Positions 9,256-17,901 of a stretch of DNA of 64,000 nucleotides are shown here, piece after piece; the first letter of the stretch is position 1, and each line of letters starts with the position of its first letter. The notes beneath the pieces were generated by a model, which did no database searches, was not told where the DNA came from, and saw only the letters and a list, made by a program, of their open reading frames with translations. Source of the stretch: Bacteroidales bacterium (GTDB lineage Bacteria > Bacteroidota > Bacteroidia > Bacteroidales > Muribaculaceae). The stretch spans positions 1,364,001-1,428,000 of the forward strand of contig CP091725.1 of assembly GCA_022009815.1 (NCBI GenBank), given 5' to 3'. A program made the position numbers and the translations under genes.

Positions 9256-9287
9256 CAAAGTTACAACCTGGAGATGCCGTTTGTCAA
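9256..9287 (-). promoter_or_regulatory. Probable promoter for the ftsX operon
   Basis: The minus strand has a perfect -7 box TAACTTTG (9263-9256) 10 nt in front of the ftsX ATG, with TTG 21 nt upstream of it. The spacing is slightly long compared with the usual 19 nt. Confidence 0.5.
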
Positions 9288-9342
9288 CATTTTATGCTTT
9301 TTTCACGTTGGCAAATCTCTTTTTTTGCGACGTCTGCAGGTG

Positions 9343-10061
9343 TCAGTTGAGCAGGTCTTTGTCCAAGCCGATTTGTTGGTTGCGTACCCGTTCGTTGATT
9401 ATGTCGAGATATTCATCGTCCGACACGAATCCCATTTCAGAAGAATCGTAGTCGTCCCAGTCATCCTTCGGAATCAGCATTGACGCTATCTCGAATTTGT
9501 GGATTGTGCGGTTGCAGTCGTTCAGGTCTTTGTATGTGAAGGAAAAATCGATTTTCGCGTTTCGCTTCTTCTTCAGCATCTTTCGGGCATACTGGGCGAT
9601 AGGCTCGTTGGGATATTTGGCCAACGCCTCCTGCACCATTAGCTGTCCGTAGATGCCGCCACACATTTCGCAGAGAATCTTGCCTTCGCCATCCTCGAGA
9701 TGGGCATACGGAAATCCGAGCCCTTTAATCCCATGAGCTTTATTTCGAACGACAATTCGCCCGAGTCGTACCTCAGAGTGTCGTCTGTTGAGAAAAAGTC
9801 ATTGAGTGCCGTTTTTTCGGCATCTTTGCATCCTTCCGACTGCATTACCTCCACATCGTCGTCGGGAGAGAATCTGAAGCATTCAAAACTGGGCTTGTGG
9901 AATCCTTTCACAAACTGGAAGTCAAATATTCCGCTCAAGTCGAACGCTGCCTGGATTAAGAAGTGGAAGTGGTCGAAATCGTAATGGACGGGAACCGACA
10001 AAATTCTCCAAATGCTTGGTTGGGAGTTTTTTGCTGTGATTTTGAATATATATTTGTCCAT
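9343..10061 (-). CDS. Plasmid pRiA4b ORF-3-like (IS1096 passenger TnpR-like) protein, frameshifted
   Basis: Member of the pRiA4b ORF-3 family (PF07929), 239 aa when reconstructed. Seen are the start YIFKITAKNSQPSIWRIL, DFDHFHFLIQAAF, and after the break LEDGEGKILCEMCGGIYG. The frame changes at 9721-9726, where one base of a G or A run seems lost (GLK followed by GSDF instead of GLGFPYAHL). Despite the IS1096 name this is a chromosomal housekeeping-like family in Bacteroidales; no transposase or inverted repeats are nearby. Function unknown. It starts 3 bp after the miaB stop, so they are one transcript. Confidence 0.75.
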
Positions 10062-10064
10062 AGC

Positions 10065-11402
10065 TTAAGCTTCTTTTCCGATTAGCGTGGCCGACGATGC
10101 GCTCTCCACGGTCACCATGACGCGGTCGCCTATGTGGTGGTTGCCGCGCGGGAACACGATTACTTTGTTTTGCTCGTTGCGTCCGAACAACTGTTCGCGG
10201 GAGCGTTTCGATGTGCCTTCGACAAGCACTTCGAAAGTTTTTCCGATGTCGCGTCGGTAGCTTTCCGCCGACAGCTCGTTCTGCAATGCTATCATGTGGT
10301 TGAGACGGTCTATTTTAACCTCTTCAGGCACGTTGTCTGGGAGGTTTTTTGACGCGAATGTGCCGGGACGCTCGGAGTATTTGAACATGAACGCGCTGTC
10401 GAACACCACTTCGCGCATCAGGCTCAGTGTCTCCTCGAAATCCTCTTCCGTCTCGTCGTGGAAGCCTGTAAACATGTCGGTGGTGATGCCGCAGTCGGGC
10501 ATGGCGCGGCGGATGGCTGCGATGCGGTCAAGATACCATTCGCGGGTGTATTTGCGGTTCATCGCCTTGAGCACTTTGTTGCTTCCCGACTGCACAGGCA
10601 GGTGGATGTGCTTGCATACGTTTGGCACGGTGGCGATTACGTCGATGATTTCATCTGTCATGTCTTTCGGGTGCGACGTGGTGAAGCGCACTCGCATCTC
10701 CGGCGCGGCTTCGGCAACGATTCTGAGCAGGTCGGCGAAACCAACCACGGCTCCGTCTTCGCCCACGTAGTGGTAGGAGTTGACGTTTTGTCCGAGCAGC
10801 ACTACTTCCTTGAAGCCTTTTGCCTGCATGTCGGCAAGTTCGTTGAGGATGCTGCGTGGCTCGCGGCTGCGCTCGCGGCCTCTGGTGTAGGGCACGATGC
10901 AGTAGGAGCAGAAGTTGTTGCATCCGCGCATGATGCTGATATATCCGCTTATGCGGCTGTGTCCGATGCGTTGCGGGATGACGTCGCGGTAGGTCTCTGT
11001 GGTCGAGAGTTGGATGTTGATGGCTTTTTCTCCAAGTTCGGCAGCCGCCACAAGGTCGGGTAGCGACAGGTAGGCGTCGGGTCCGGCCACAATGTCTACG
11101 CCGTGGTTGGCAATAAGCTCGTCTTTCACGCGCTCTGCCATGCATCCCAGCACGCCAAGCACCAATCTCGACTTGCGCTTCTTGCGGAGCGAGGCAAAGT
11201 AGTCCAGGCGTGAGAAGATTTTCTGCTCTGCGTTGTCGCGTATCGAGCAGGTGTTGAGAAACACGGCGTCGGCGTCCTCAATCGCGTCTGTTGGCTCGTA
11301 GCCGGCAATTTTCATCACTGATGCTATAACTTCACTGTCTGCCACGTTCATCTGGCAGCCATAGGTCTCTATGAATAGTTTCTTTTCCTTTTCTCCGCTC
11401 AT
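10065..11402 (-). CDS. miaB: tRNA-2-methylthio-N6-dimethylallyladenosine synthase
   Basis: Radical-SAM methylthiotransferase that adds the methylthio group to i6A37 of tRNAs. 445 aa, complete. The N-terminal UPF0004 domain holds three cluster cysteines (YGCQMN, NTCSIR, LGCMAER). The radical-SAM motif CNNFCSYC is around residues 159-166 followed by VPYTRGRERSR. The C-terminal TRAM region ends the protein. A -7 box TATCTTTG lies 20 nt upstream at 11422-11429 on the minus strand; its -33 element is not clear. Likely cotranscribed with the pRiA4b-like gene. Confidence 0.96.
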   Translation of the reverse strand: MSGEKEKKLFIETYGCQMNVADSEVIASVMKIAGYEPTDAIEDADAVFLNTCSIRDNAEQKIFSRLDYFASLRKKRKSRLVLGVLGCMAERVKDELIANHGVDIVAGPDAYLSLPDLVAAAELGEKAINIQLSTTETYRDVIPQRIGHSRISGYISIMRGCNNFCSYCIVPYTRGRERSREPRSILNELADMQAKGFKEVVLLGQNVNSYHYVGEDGAVVGFADLLRIVAEAAPEMRVRFTTSHPKDMTDEIIDVIATVPNVCKHIHLPVQSGSNKVLKAMNRKYTREWYLDRIAAIRRAMPDCGITTDMFTGFHDETEEDFEETLSLMREVVFDSAFMFKYSERPGTFASKNLPDNVPEEVKIDRLNHMIALQNELSAESYRRDIGKTFEVLVEGTSKRSREQLFGRNEQNKVIVFPRGNHHIGDRVMVTVESASSATLIGKEA

Positions 11403-11520
11403 CTTTATTTTTTTATTTATACAAAGATAGTAAAAATTGGCTTATTATGTGAATGAGGGCGAAACTCGTTGTGGAGAATGGTTGGGATGCAACGCGTTTT
11501 TTTACAAAATATGTCTATAA

Positions 11521-11552
11521 TTTGGTTTATTCAGAAGAAGGCTATATCTTTG
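11521..11552 (+). promoter_or_regulatory. Promoter for the DUF6377 gene
   Basis: TTTG at 11521-11524 and TATCTTTG at 11545-11552, spaced 20 nt, about 42 nt before the ATG at 11595. This fits the Bacteroidetes promoter consensus. Confidence 0.7.
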
Positions 11553-11594
11553 TCACGTAATAAACTAACATTTTAAACCATTTATATTTTCCTT

Positions 11595-13138
11595 ATGTCT
11601 AAATTTAGATTGGCGCTTTCGCTGTTTTTGCTCTTTGTCTCCGTGCAGACCGCTGTGGCGGTGTCGGTGCCTGAGCTCGATAGCCTCGACCGCTACATTG
11701 GCCTTAAAAAAATGTTTGAGGGCAGGAAGTATGCGCGCATCGACAAAGAAAAACGGGCGGTTGCCTCGCGTCCGTCGTTTTCCTCCTACATGAAACTGGG
11801 TAAGGAGTATACGCTTTTCAAGGCAGACTCCGCGATTTTCTATTATGACAAGGCTGCAGAGTTGGCGTCTTCGCCTACCGACTCGCTGCTCGTGAGAATA
11901 AAAAAAGTGCGCTCGGAGGTTATCGCGGGCTATTATGCGGAGGCCTACAGCGACTTCAAGGCGATTTCGCACATGGAGATTCCCGACACGTTGCTGTCGG
12001 AGTTCTACGAAAGTGGCTATCGCATCTACTCTTTCTCTCTCAATGGCTCGGCGGAGGGCGGGCTTTTCTACGACCGCTATTACTCCAATACTGTGGCGTT
12101 TAGAAAAAAATGGATTGAGTCGCTGCCCGTCAGCTCCAACACGCGTAGGCTTTATGAGGCGGAGCAGGCGATGGCCGACGGCAAGCAGGCGGTGGCTAAG
12201 ATGATTCTTGTCGACATGATTCCGTCGTTGCGCCGCGACGGCAATGATTTCGCTCTTGCCTGTGCGTTTCTGGCGAAGATTTACAGGTCGGAGGGAAAGT
12301 CGGAGGAGAGTGTGCGCTATTTTGCGCTCTCGGCGATCAGCGATATTATGTGCGCGGTGAAGGAAAACCAGTCGATTCTCGACTTGTCCATGATTCTTTA
12401 CGGAGAGGGCGACATCGACCGCGCCTATCGTTATATTTTTACGTCGCTCGAGGACGCGGCGTTCTGCAACGCGCAGATGCGTGTCTATAATGTGTCGGGG
12501 TTGCTGCCGGTAATCGAGTCGCAGCATCGTGAGGAGGTTGCCGAGCATGAGCGGATGCTGATGATGTATATAGTGGTGAGTTTCTTCCTTCTCATCGGAC
12601 TTGCCGTGGCGGTGTTCTATCTTGTGAAGCAGATGAAGAAGCTTACGCGCACGCGTCTGAAGCTGAAAGAGGCCAACATGACCAAGGATGAGTATATGGG
12701 GCAGTTCCTTGAACTGTGCTCTATATATATGAAGCGCCTCGACTCGTTTACTAAATTGGTCAACCGTAAGCTTGTGTCGGGACAGGTGGATGATTTGGTG
12801 AAGATGATGAAGTCGCAGAAATTCAGCGATGAGCAGCACTCTACGTTCTATAAGGAGTTTGACAATGCATTCCTTAAATCTACACCACGTTTGTCGATGA
12901 TGTCAACGCCTTGCTGCGTCCGGAGGAGCGTTTTGAGATTGAGGCTCCCGGTTCGCTCAACACGGAATTGCGCATCTATGCCTTGTTGCGCCTCGGGATT
13001 GTCGACTCGTCGAAGATTGCAGAGTTTCTGCGCTATTCGGTCAATACCATATATGCTTACCGCAACAAAATGAAAAATCGTGCAATCGATAGGGATTCTT
13101 TTGAGAAAAACGTGATGAAAATAGGCATTATCGATTGA
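11595..13138 (+). CDS. DUF6377 membrane-bound regulator (frameshifted)
   Basis: 514 aa when reconstructed. It has a signal peptide, a TPR-like helical periplasmic region (DSAIFYYDKAAELA and following), one membrane segment (YIVVSFFLLIGLAVAVFYLV) near residues 325-345, a short coiled coil, and a cytoplasmic C-terminus with a helix-turn-helix-like end (LRLGIVDSSKIAEFLRYSVN). Bacteroidales proteins of this layout are thought to be one-component membrane regulators. The break is at 12876-12878: TTCCTTAAATC should read AAAATC, giving FLKIYTTFVDDVNALLRPEE. One A of an A4 run is missing. Own promoter; no target genes can be named. Confidence 0.8.
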
Positions 13139-13244
13139 TGTAATCGTTTATATTTGCTTATATTTCGTGAAAATTATATCATTGTTAATCAAGCATATAA
13201 AATTTTATACATCTATATTTGCCTATATTTGCGTTAATATGGCG

Positions 13245-13275
13245 ATTGAAATGCTTGACAATGGCTGTAACTTTG
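13245..13275 (+). promoter_or_regulatory. Strong Bacteroidetes-type promoter in a gene-free stretch
   Basis: ATTG at 13245-13248, exactly 19 nt, then TAACTTTG at 13268-13275. No protein start follows; the transcript would run to the terminator at 13449-13477. Confidence 0.65.
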
Positions 13276-13281
13276 TGGTGT

Positions 13282-13477
13282 CGAAAGCAAAGAGATGCTT
13301 TCAACCGAATAATGGTTAAACACTACGATTATAATATGGAGTATTAGAATTTAGTTTTATTTCGTTGTGAAACGCAGTAAAATGTCTCGAATAATGGTTT
13401 TATGTTAGGTTTGTAAATGTTGCTTCATCGAAGCAACTAAGAAACAGAGCTCGTCGGATTGACGGGCTTTTTTCTTT
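13282..13477 (+). ncRNA. Candidate small RNA of about 190 nt
   Basis: A transcript from the promoter at 13245-13275 would contain no meaningful reading frame. It would hold the element CGAATAATGGTT twice (13306 and 13388), a perfect 8-bp hairpin GTTGCTTC/GAAGCAAC (13419-13437) and end at a rho-independent terminator. No Rfam family is recognised by eye. It could be a regulatory RNA or an untranslated tail of the upstream gene; the promoter favours an independent RNA. The stretch 13139-13244 before it holds only AT-rich sequence with three TATATTTG boxes (13149, 13214, 13224). Confidence 0.45.
13449..13477 (+). terminator. Rho-independent terminator
   Basis: GCTCGTC (13449-13455), loop GGATT, GACGGGC (13461-13467), with one G-U pair, then a long T-rich tail. 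Confidence 0.75.
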
Positions 13478-13503
13478 TTTGTCTGTATCATCCGTATGCA
13501 GCG

Positions 13504-13745
13504 GCACCGCGTTGCGGTGCGTGTTGTGCCGGCGTTATGCCCCGGACGCGGTCCGGGGTTAACTGAAAGCGGGTCCACGTTGTGGACTTCCCCGATGGTG
13601 CATAGGGTGGCTGCGTCTATACGTCCGCTCTGCGGACTTTCCCGATGGAAGTACTGTCTGGATGCCGACTGCATATGCTGTGGACTTCCCTGGAGGCGCA
13701 TCGCGCTGTTTGGATGGCTGCTCTGCCGACTTTTGCCGATTTCCG
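13504..13745. repeat. Cluster of short GC hairpins in degenerate ~50-bp repeats
   Basis: Four perfect small palindromes stand in series: GCACCGC/GCGGTGC (13504-13520), CCCCGGAC/GTCCGGGG (13540-13558), GTCCAC/GTGGAC (13573-13587) and GTCCGC/GCGGAC (13623-13637), each with a 3-nt loop. The last two are followed by ACTTCCCCGATGG or ACTTTCCCGATGG and recur at a 50-bp step, with weaker copies near 13669 and 13716. The sequence is much more GC rich than its flanks and contains no credible gene. It resembles a REP-like or MITE-like intergenic repeat. Confidence 0.65.
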
Positions 13746-13790
13746 CAAAATCTTATGTTGGAGGGTTGCGGAGATGCTACGGAAAACAAA

Positions 13791-13818
13791 AAATCCCGAA
13801 ACTTTCGTTTCAGGATTT
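13791..13818 (-). terminator. Terminator of tRNA-Asp
   Basis: The minus strand reads AAATCCTGAAAC, a GAAA loop and GTTTCGGGATTT (one G-U pair), followed by TTTTGTTTT, immediately 3' of the tRNA. Confidence 0.75.
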
Positions 13819-13821
13819 CTG

Positions 13822-13895
13822 CGGTGCGGACGGGACTCGAACCCGCGACCCCATGCGTGACAGGCATGTATTCTAACCAGCTGAACTACCGCACC
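13822..13895 (-). tRNA. tRNA-Asp (GUC)
   Basis: The minus strand folds as a tRNA: acceptor GGTGCGG/CCGCACC, D-arm AGTTCAGCTGGTTAGAAT, anticodon stem CATGC with loop CUGUCAC (anticodon GUC), and T-arm GCGGGTTCGAGTCCCGT. The 3' CCA is not encoded. It has its own promoter and terminator. Confidence 0.95.
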
Positions 13896-13923
13896 ATTGA
13901 TAGTTGCTTTGTGTTAGCGATTG

Positions 13924-13954
13924 CAAAGGTACGACAAGTTTTTAAATCTGCAAA
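13924..13954 (-). promoter_or_regulatory. Promoter of tRNA-Asp
   Basis: On the minus strand TTTG is followed after exactly 19 nt by TACCTTTG (13931-13924), about 28 nt before the tRNA 5' end. Perfect fit to the Bacteroidetes consensus. Confidence 0.85.
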
Positions 13955-14068
13955 ATTTTTGCCAAGTTTTTTGTAAATAAAATTCTTTATGCTTGATTAT
14001 CAGTGTGCTGCTATGGAAGAGTCGGCGTGTATGCTGATGGGTGCGGCTTCTGGCAATCAGCGTAAAAT

Positions 14069-14097
14069 AAAAGCGCACCGGCATTCGGCGCGCTTTT
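14069..14097 (-). terminator. Terminator after the Lrp/AsnC gene
   Basis: A stem of AAAAGCGC with GCGCTTTT, extended by a G-C rich inner part and a 4-5 nt loop, lies just beyond the stop at 14121. Flanked by T runs on both strands, so it may act in both directions. Confidence 0.65.
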
Positions 14098-14120
14098 ATG
14101 TCTTTTCGGGTGCTGAAACG

Positions 14121-14584
14121 CTATTCTTCGTAGTGTATTGGAATTTCGCGGTTCATGCTTTGGTCGAGCGAAATCAGAGTTTCTGTCGCCACGACACCAT
14201 GAATCATCTGGATCTTGTCGTTGAGAAGTTCCATAAGATGCTGATTGTCGCGGGCATAAAGCTTTATCAGCATTGTGTACGGGCCGGTGGTGAAGTGACA
14301 TTCAACAACTTCCGGTATTTTCTCCAATTCAGGTACAACATCCTTATACATAGAGCCTTTCTCCAATTTCACGCCGATGTAGGTGCAGGTTGTGTAGCCA
14401 AGCACTTTCGGGTTTACGTGGTAGCCCGAACCGGTGATTACCTTCAAATCAATCATCCGCTGTATGCGCTGGTGTATGGCAGCGCGCGACACCCCGCATA
14501 CCACAGCCACGTCTTTCGACGGGATTCGTGCGTTTCGCATCACGATTTCAAGAATCTTACGGTCAAGATTGTCTATTTTTCCAT
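14121..14584 (-). CDS. Lrp/AsnC family transcriptional regulator (start region frameshifted)
   Basis: Leucine-responsive-type DNA-binding regulator, 154 aa: N-terminal winged HTH (NLDRKILEIV, VCGVSRAAIHQRIQRM) and C-terminal RAM ligand domain (TTGPYTMLIKLYARDN). The start is odd. In the long frame the only possible start is a GTG overlapping the -7 box. The ATG at 14584 (MEK) is followed by A5 at 14576-14580; adding one A gives MEKIDNLDRKILEI, the form usual in Bacteroidetes, about 20 nt behind the -7 box TATCTTTG at 14613-14606. I therefore choose 14584 and infer a one-base loss. Targets unknown. Confidence 0.82.
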
Positions 14585-14605
14585 CTTTATCTTTTTTTTC
14601 TGCCA

Positions 14606-14613
14606 CAAAGATA
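14606..14613 (-). promoter_or_regulatory. -7 box for the Lrp/AsnC gene
   Basis: TATCTTTG on the minus strand, with TTTG about 22 nt upstream (a little long). It would place transcription start near 14600, just before the ATG at 14584. Confidence 0.5.
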
Positions 14614-14703
14614 TAGCAAATTTTTAGAAAATCATCAAAAATGGTTGACAATTTACACTGAAATAGGCAAAAAAGCCCCAAAATATAGCAAAATGGCACA
14701 GCG

Positions 14704-17611
14704 TTACAGCCGTTGCAGGAAGTCGACGAGGTTCACCTCGCGGCTCAGTTCCATCTTTTTGCGCAGACGGTAACGTGCCATCTCCACACTGCGGTACGAC
14801 ATGTTGAGCAGTGGGGCAATCTCCTTGCTGCTGAGGCCCATCTTCAGATAAGCGCACAGCCTCTGGTCGTTGATGTTGAGCTGTGGGAACCGCTCGGCGA
14901 GGCGTTTGAGGTAGTTCTCGTAGACCACGTCGAAGTTTTGGGCGAATTTGTGCCAGTCGTCATCGTGCGAGATGTTCTCTTTGATGAGTTTCTGAATCTT
15001 CATCAGCTGCTTTGCCGACGTTTTCGAGATGGTGTCGCCGCTCTCCTGTAATTTGTTGATTTGGTTTGAGATGTCGATGAGAATCTCGTTTTTGCGCATC
15101 ACGTTCATCGTGGCGTTTGACAGTTCCTGCGACTTGTGGCGCACGTCGTGTTCCAGCTGCGTGCTTTTCAGCCGTGAGATTTCGTTTTCACGTCGCAGCG
15201 ACTCCTCTTCGGTCTGGCGTTTGTATTCACGCATTTCCTCCTCCTTGCGTTTCGCCACCATCAGCGCCGACTTGCGCGCCTTTCCCCGCACGTATATGAA
15301 TAGGAAATATGTTGACGAGATGATGAAAAGGATGTAGAACGTTATCGCCCAGGTGCTTCTGTACCATGGCGGCGCGATGCGGAAGGTGAAGGAGTATTCC
15401 GAGCGGCTGTCGTCGTAGCGGTTGAACGAACGGATGTGCAGCGTGTATGTGCCTTCGTGTAATTGCGTGTATTCCTTTGAGTTGGCGGTGGTGTAGGCGC
15501 TCCATCCGGTGTCATAGTTTTCAAGATAATAACTGTAGAGCACGGCGCCCTCCTCGCGGAATTCCGGGCATATAAACTCGAAGCGCAGCGAGTTGAGGTC
15601 GTACGGCAAGTCGAACACGTTGTTGTGGAGCGCACCGCCGGCGGTGTATATCAGTGAGTCGGGGTTGGTGGCGAAAATGTTGCTCACAAACAATTTGCTC
15701 TTCCAGCTCACGCGGTGGTCGCGGTCAACGTCGATGGCGTAGAAACCGTCCTCGTTTGTCACGATCAGTTTGCGGGGCGAGATGAAGTTGAAATGCTCAA
15801 ACCCGACAATCAGTTTGTCGAGCAAGGGCTTGTAGGTGATTGAGTCGACGTTGTATGTGCCTGTGGCATTGTAGAATGCGGCACAGATGTATTGTCCTGA
15901 CACGCCCCACACGTCTTTCGCCGGCGACTGGTAGAGTCTCACCGACGTGTGCTCGCCGAAGATGCTGTTCAGCTTCTCGTTGGGCACCATCTTGTCGGTG
16001 TGCGGGTTGTAGCGGAAATCCGCCCTCGGTCGAGAAGGCGAGTTCGCCGTCGATTTTGTAGAGTGTGTTGTTGCGGTCGGTGGGGAATCCCTTTGTGTGG
16101 TTGTACAGTTCCACTTTGTCGAATTTAGTGAACGAAGCGTTTGGGTGTAGTTTGTATATGCCTTTCATCCAATGGCTTATCCAAATATTTCCAAACTCGT
16201 CCTCTATGATTCGTCCGCCAGCCTCGTTGTAGCCCGTCACACGGTTTGCCATTGTCCATTGTCCGCCGACGCGGCGCAGCAGGTAGAAGCTCTCATAGGT
16301 CGACGCCAGCGCCATGTCGGGGTGGCGGTGCAGGGGAACTACCGCCCAAGTGCCTGGTATTCCGCTTATTTGCCGTGCTTCGGAGCCTCTTAGTTGATAC
16401 AGTCCGCGGTCGCTGCTCACAAGCACGTCGTTTCCGAGAGTGTCGATGCTCCACACCTGACTTTTCAGAAGCGAAGATGGTTTTGCCGGTTCTGCCGCCG
16501 CCGACAGCGGATAGGCAGTGGCATAGAGTCCGCGGTTTGTGCCGAGCAACAGGGTGTTTCCGAGAAGCATCGACGCATAGCCGGCGCCGTAAATGTTTGA
16601 CGAGCCGAAAATTGTCGACACCGGAGAGTTGTAGAGCACGTAGTCGATGCCGTTGTCAAGACCGAGCCAGATGTTGTCCATCCGGTCGAAATCGATGCTC
16701 AGCACCGTGTTGTTCTGCAGTCCAGTCGACATATTCACGAATGTGTTGTTGCCGTTGGTTATGTCTTTGATTATTATGCCGTTGTTTACGGTGCCAAACA
16801 CCAGCTCGCGCTCGTTTGTGGCAGCGCAAAACACCTGGTTGGCTTTCAGAAACGGGTCGATGTCCATCTCAAACGGGCGCACCGTGGCTCCGTCGAAGAT
16901 AAACACTCCGTTGAACTCCGTGACAATGAGGATGTTGCCTTTCAGATAAGGCAACAGCGCGCACACGCGCATGCCTTTCACGCGCTCGCCTCCTGGGACG
17001 CTTGTAAACGTTTTTCCGTTGAGTTGGCAGATGCCACCCTCTTTCGATGCGATGTAGAGCCTGCCGCGGATGAGCGCGGAAGTCGTGATTTTATATTTAT
17101 AAGGTATGGAAATCGATTTGCTGCCGTCGAATCGCAGCAGGTTGAAGTCGCTCTGAAACCAAATGTATTTGCCCGACTTGTGGATGTTCCACACCTCGGT
17201 GAAGTGGCGGTCGCGTTTCGGCAACGTGGGCATCAGGCTTTTATAAACGAAGCATCCCCGGTCGGGGTCGTTGTGGTAGTAGCCGAATTCCTCCGATCCG
17301 CCGGCATAGATGCGCGACGTGCTTTCGTCGACCATCAGTGAGCGCACCGACGTGTAGTTGCCGATGGGGCATAGTGTCCAGTTCTTGCTGTCGTAGATGA
17401 GCATGCCTGAATTGTTGGCAAAGAGCATTCGTCCGAAACTGTCCTGCTTGATGTCCCAGTTTTGTGTGCCTCCCTGATATGCGGAGCGAGTGTAGTTGCG
17501 CACAAGCGGATAGCTTGCCGATGCGGCGACGGAGCATACCGCTGCCAGAAATATTGCCAGCAGCATCCCGGCGAGGCGTGATTTTTTTAGTGTGAAGTCA
17601 AAAATTTCCAT
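14704..17611 (-). CDS. Membrane sensor-regulator with Y_Y_Y and LuxR-type HTH domains (frameshifted)
   Basis: 969 aa when reconstructed. Signal peptide, then a long beta-propeller sensor region (for example TQNWDIKQDSFGRMLFANNS, IWLGLDNGIDYVL), a triple-tyrosine Y_Y_Y domain (YSYYLENYDTGWS to TYTLHIRSFN), one membrane segment (WAITFYILFIISSTYFLFIYV), a coiled coil and a C-terminal LuxR-type HTH (MGLSSKEIAPLLNMSYRSVEMARYR has the helix pair). There is no kinase or receiver domain, so it is a one-component membrane regulator. The start at 17611 is chosen because it begins the signal peptide. The frame breaks at 16016-16018, where A5 reads as A3 on the plus strand (TEGGFFRYNPHTDKM expected). Divergent from susC, so it probably controls the glucan locus. 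Confidence 0.85.
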
Positions 17612-17797
17612 TGTTTGAAGAATGCATTCATTTAACGGCTCAAAATTCGTAAAAAAATGGATGTTGATGAACAAATAAAAATATGTTATAAAACATGTTT
17701 TTTTATAACAATCTAATATACAGACAAATAAAAATCAACAGGAAAGAGATGTTGAGTAGTAAAATGCCGCTTGTTGAGTTTTTTGTGAGTGCTTTTT

Positions 17798-17829
17798 TTT
17801 GGGTAGGGATACATTGTACTATAATTTTG
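17798..17829 (+). promoter_or_regulatory. Promoter of the glucan SusC operon
   Basis: TTTG at 17798-17801 and TAATTTTG at 17822-17829, 20 nt apart, 72 nt before the susC start. The 17612-17901 stretch between the divergent genes should also hold the operator; no clear palindrome was seen. Confidence 0.65.
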
Positions 17830-17901
17830 CAGTGTCAAACCGAACAAAAACTGCGAGTTTTGACCTAACAGGAATATTCATTAAAATTTTATACCAAACT
17901 T

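Noticed and set aside
9343..10061. Mobile element, because of the IS1096 TnpR-like name
   Set aside because: No transposase, inverted repeats or target duplication nearby; the family is widespread as a chromosomal gene.
13989..14627. Plus-strand 212-codon reading frame
   Set aside because: It is antisense to the Lrp/AsnC gene and its terminator, with no family resemblance.
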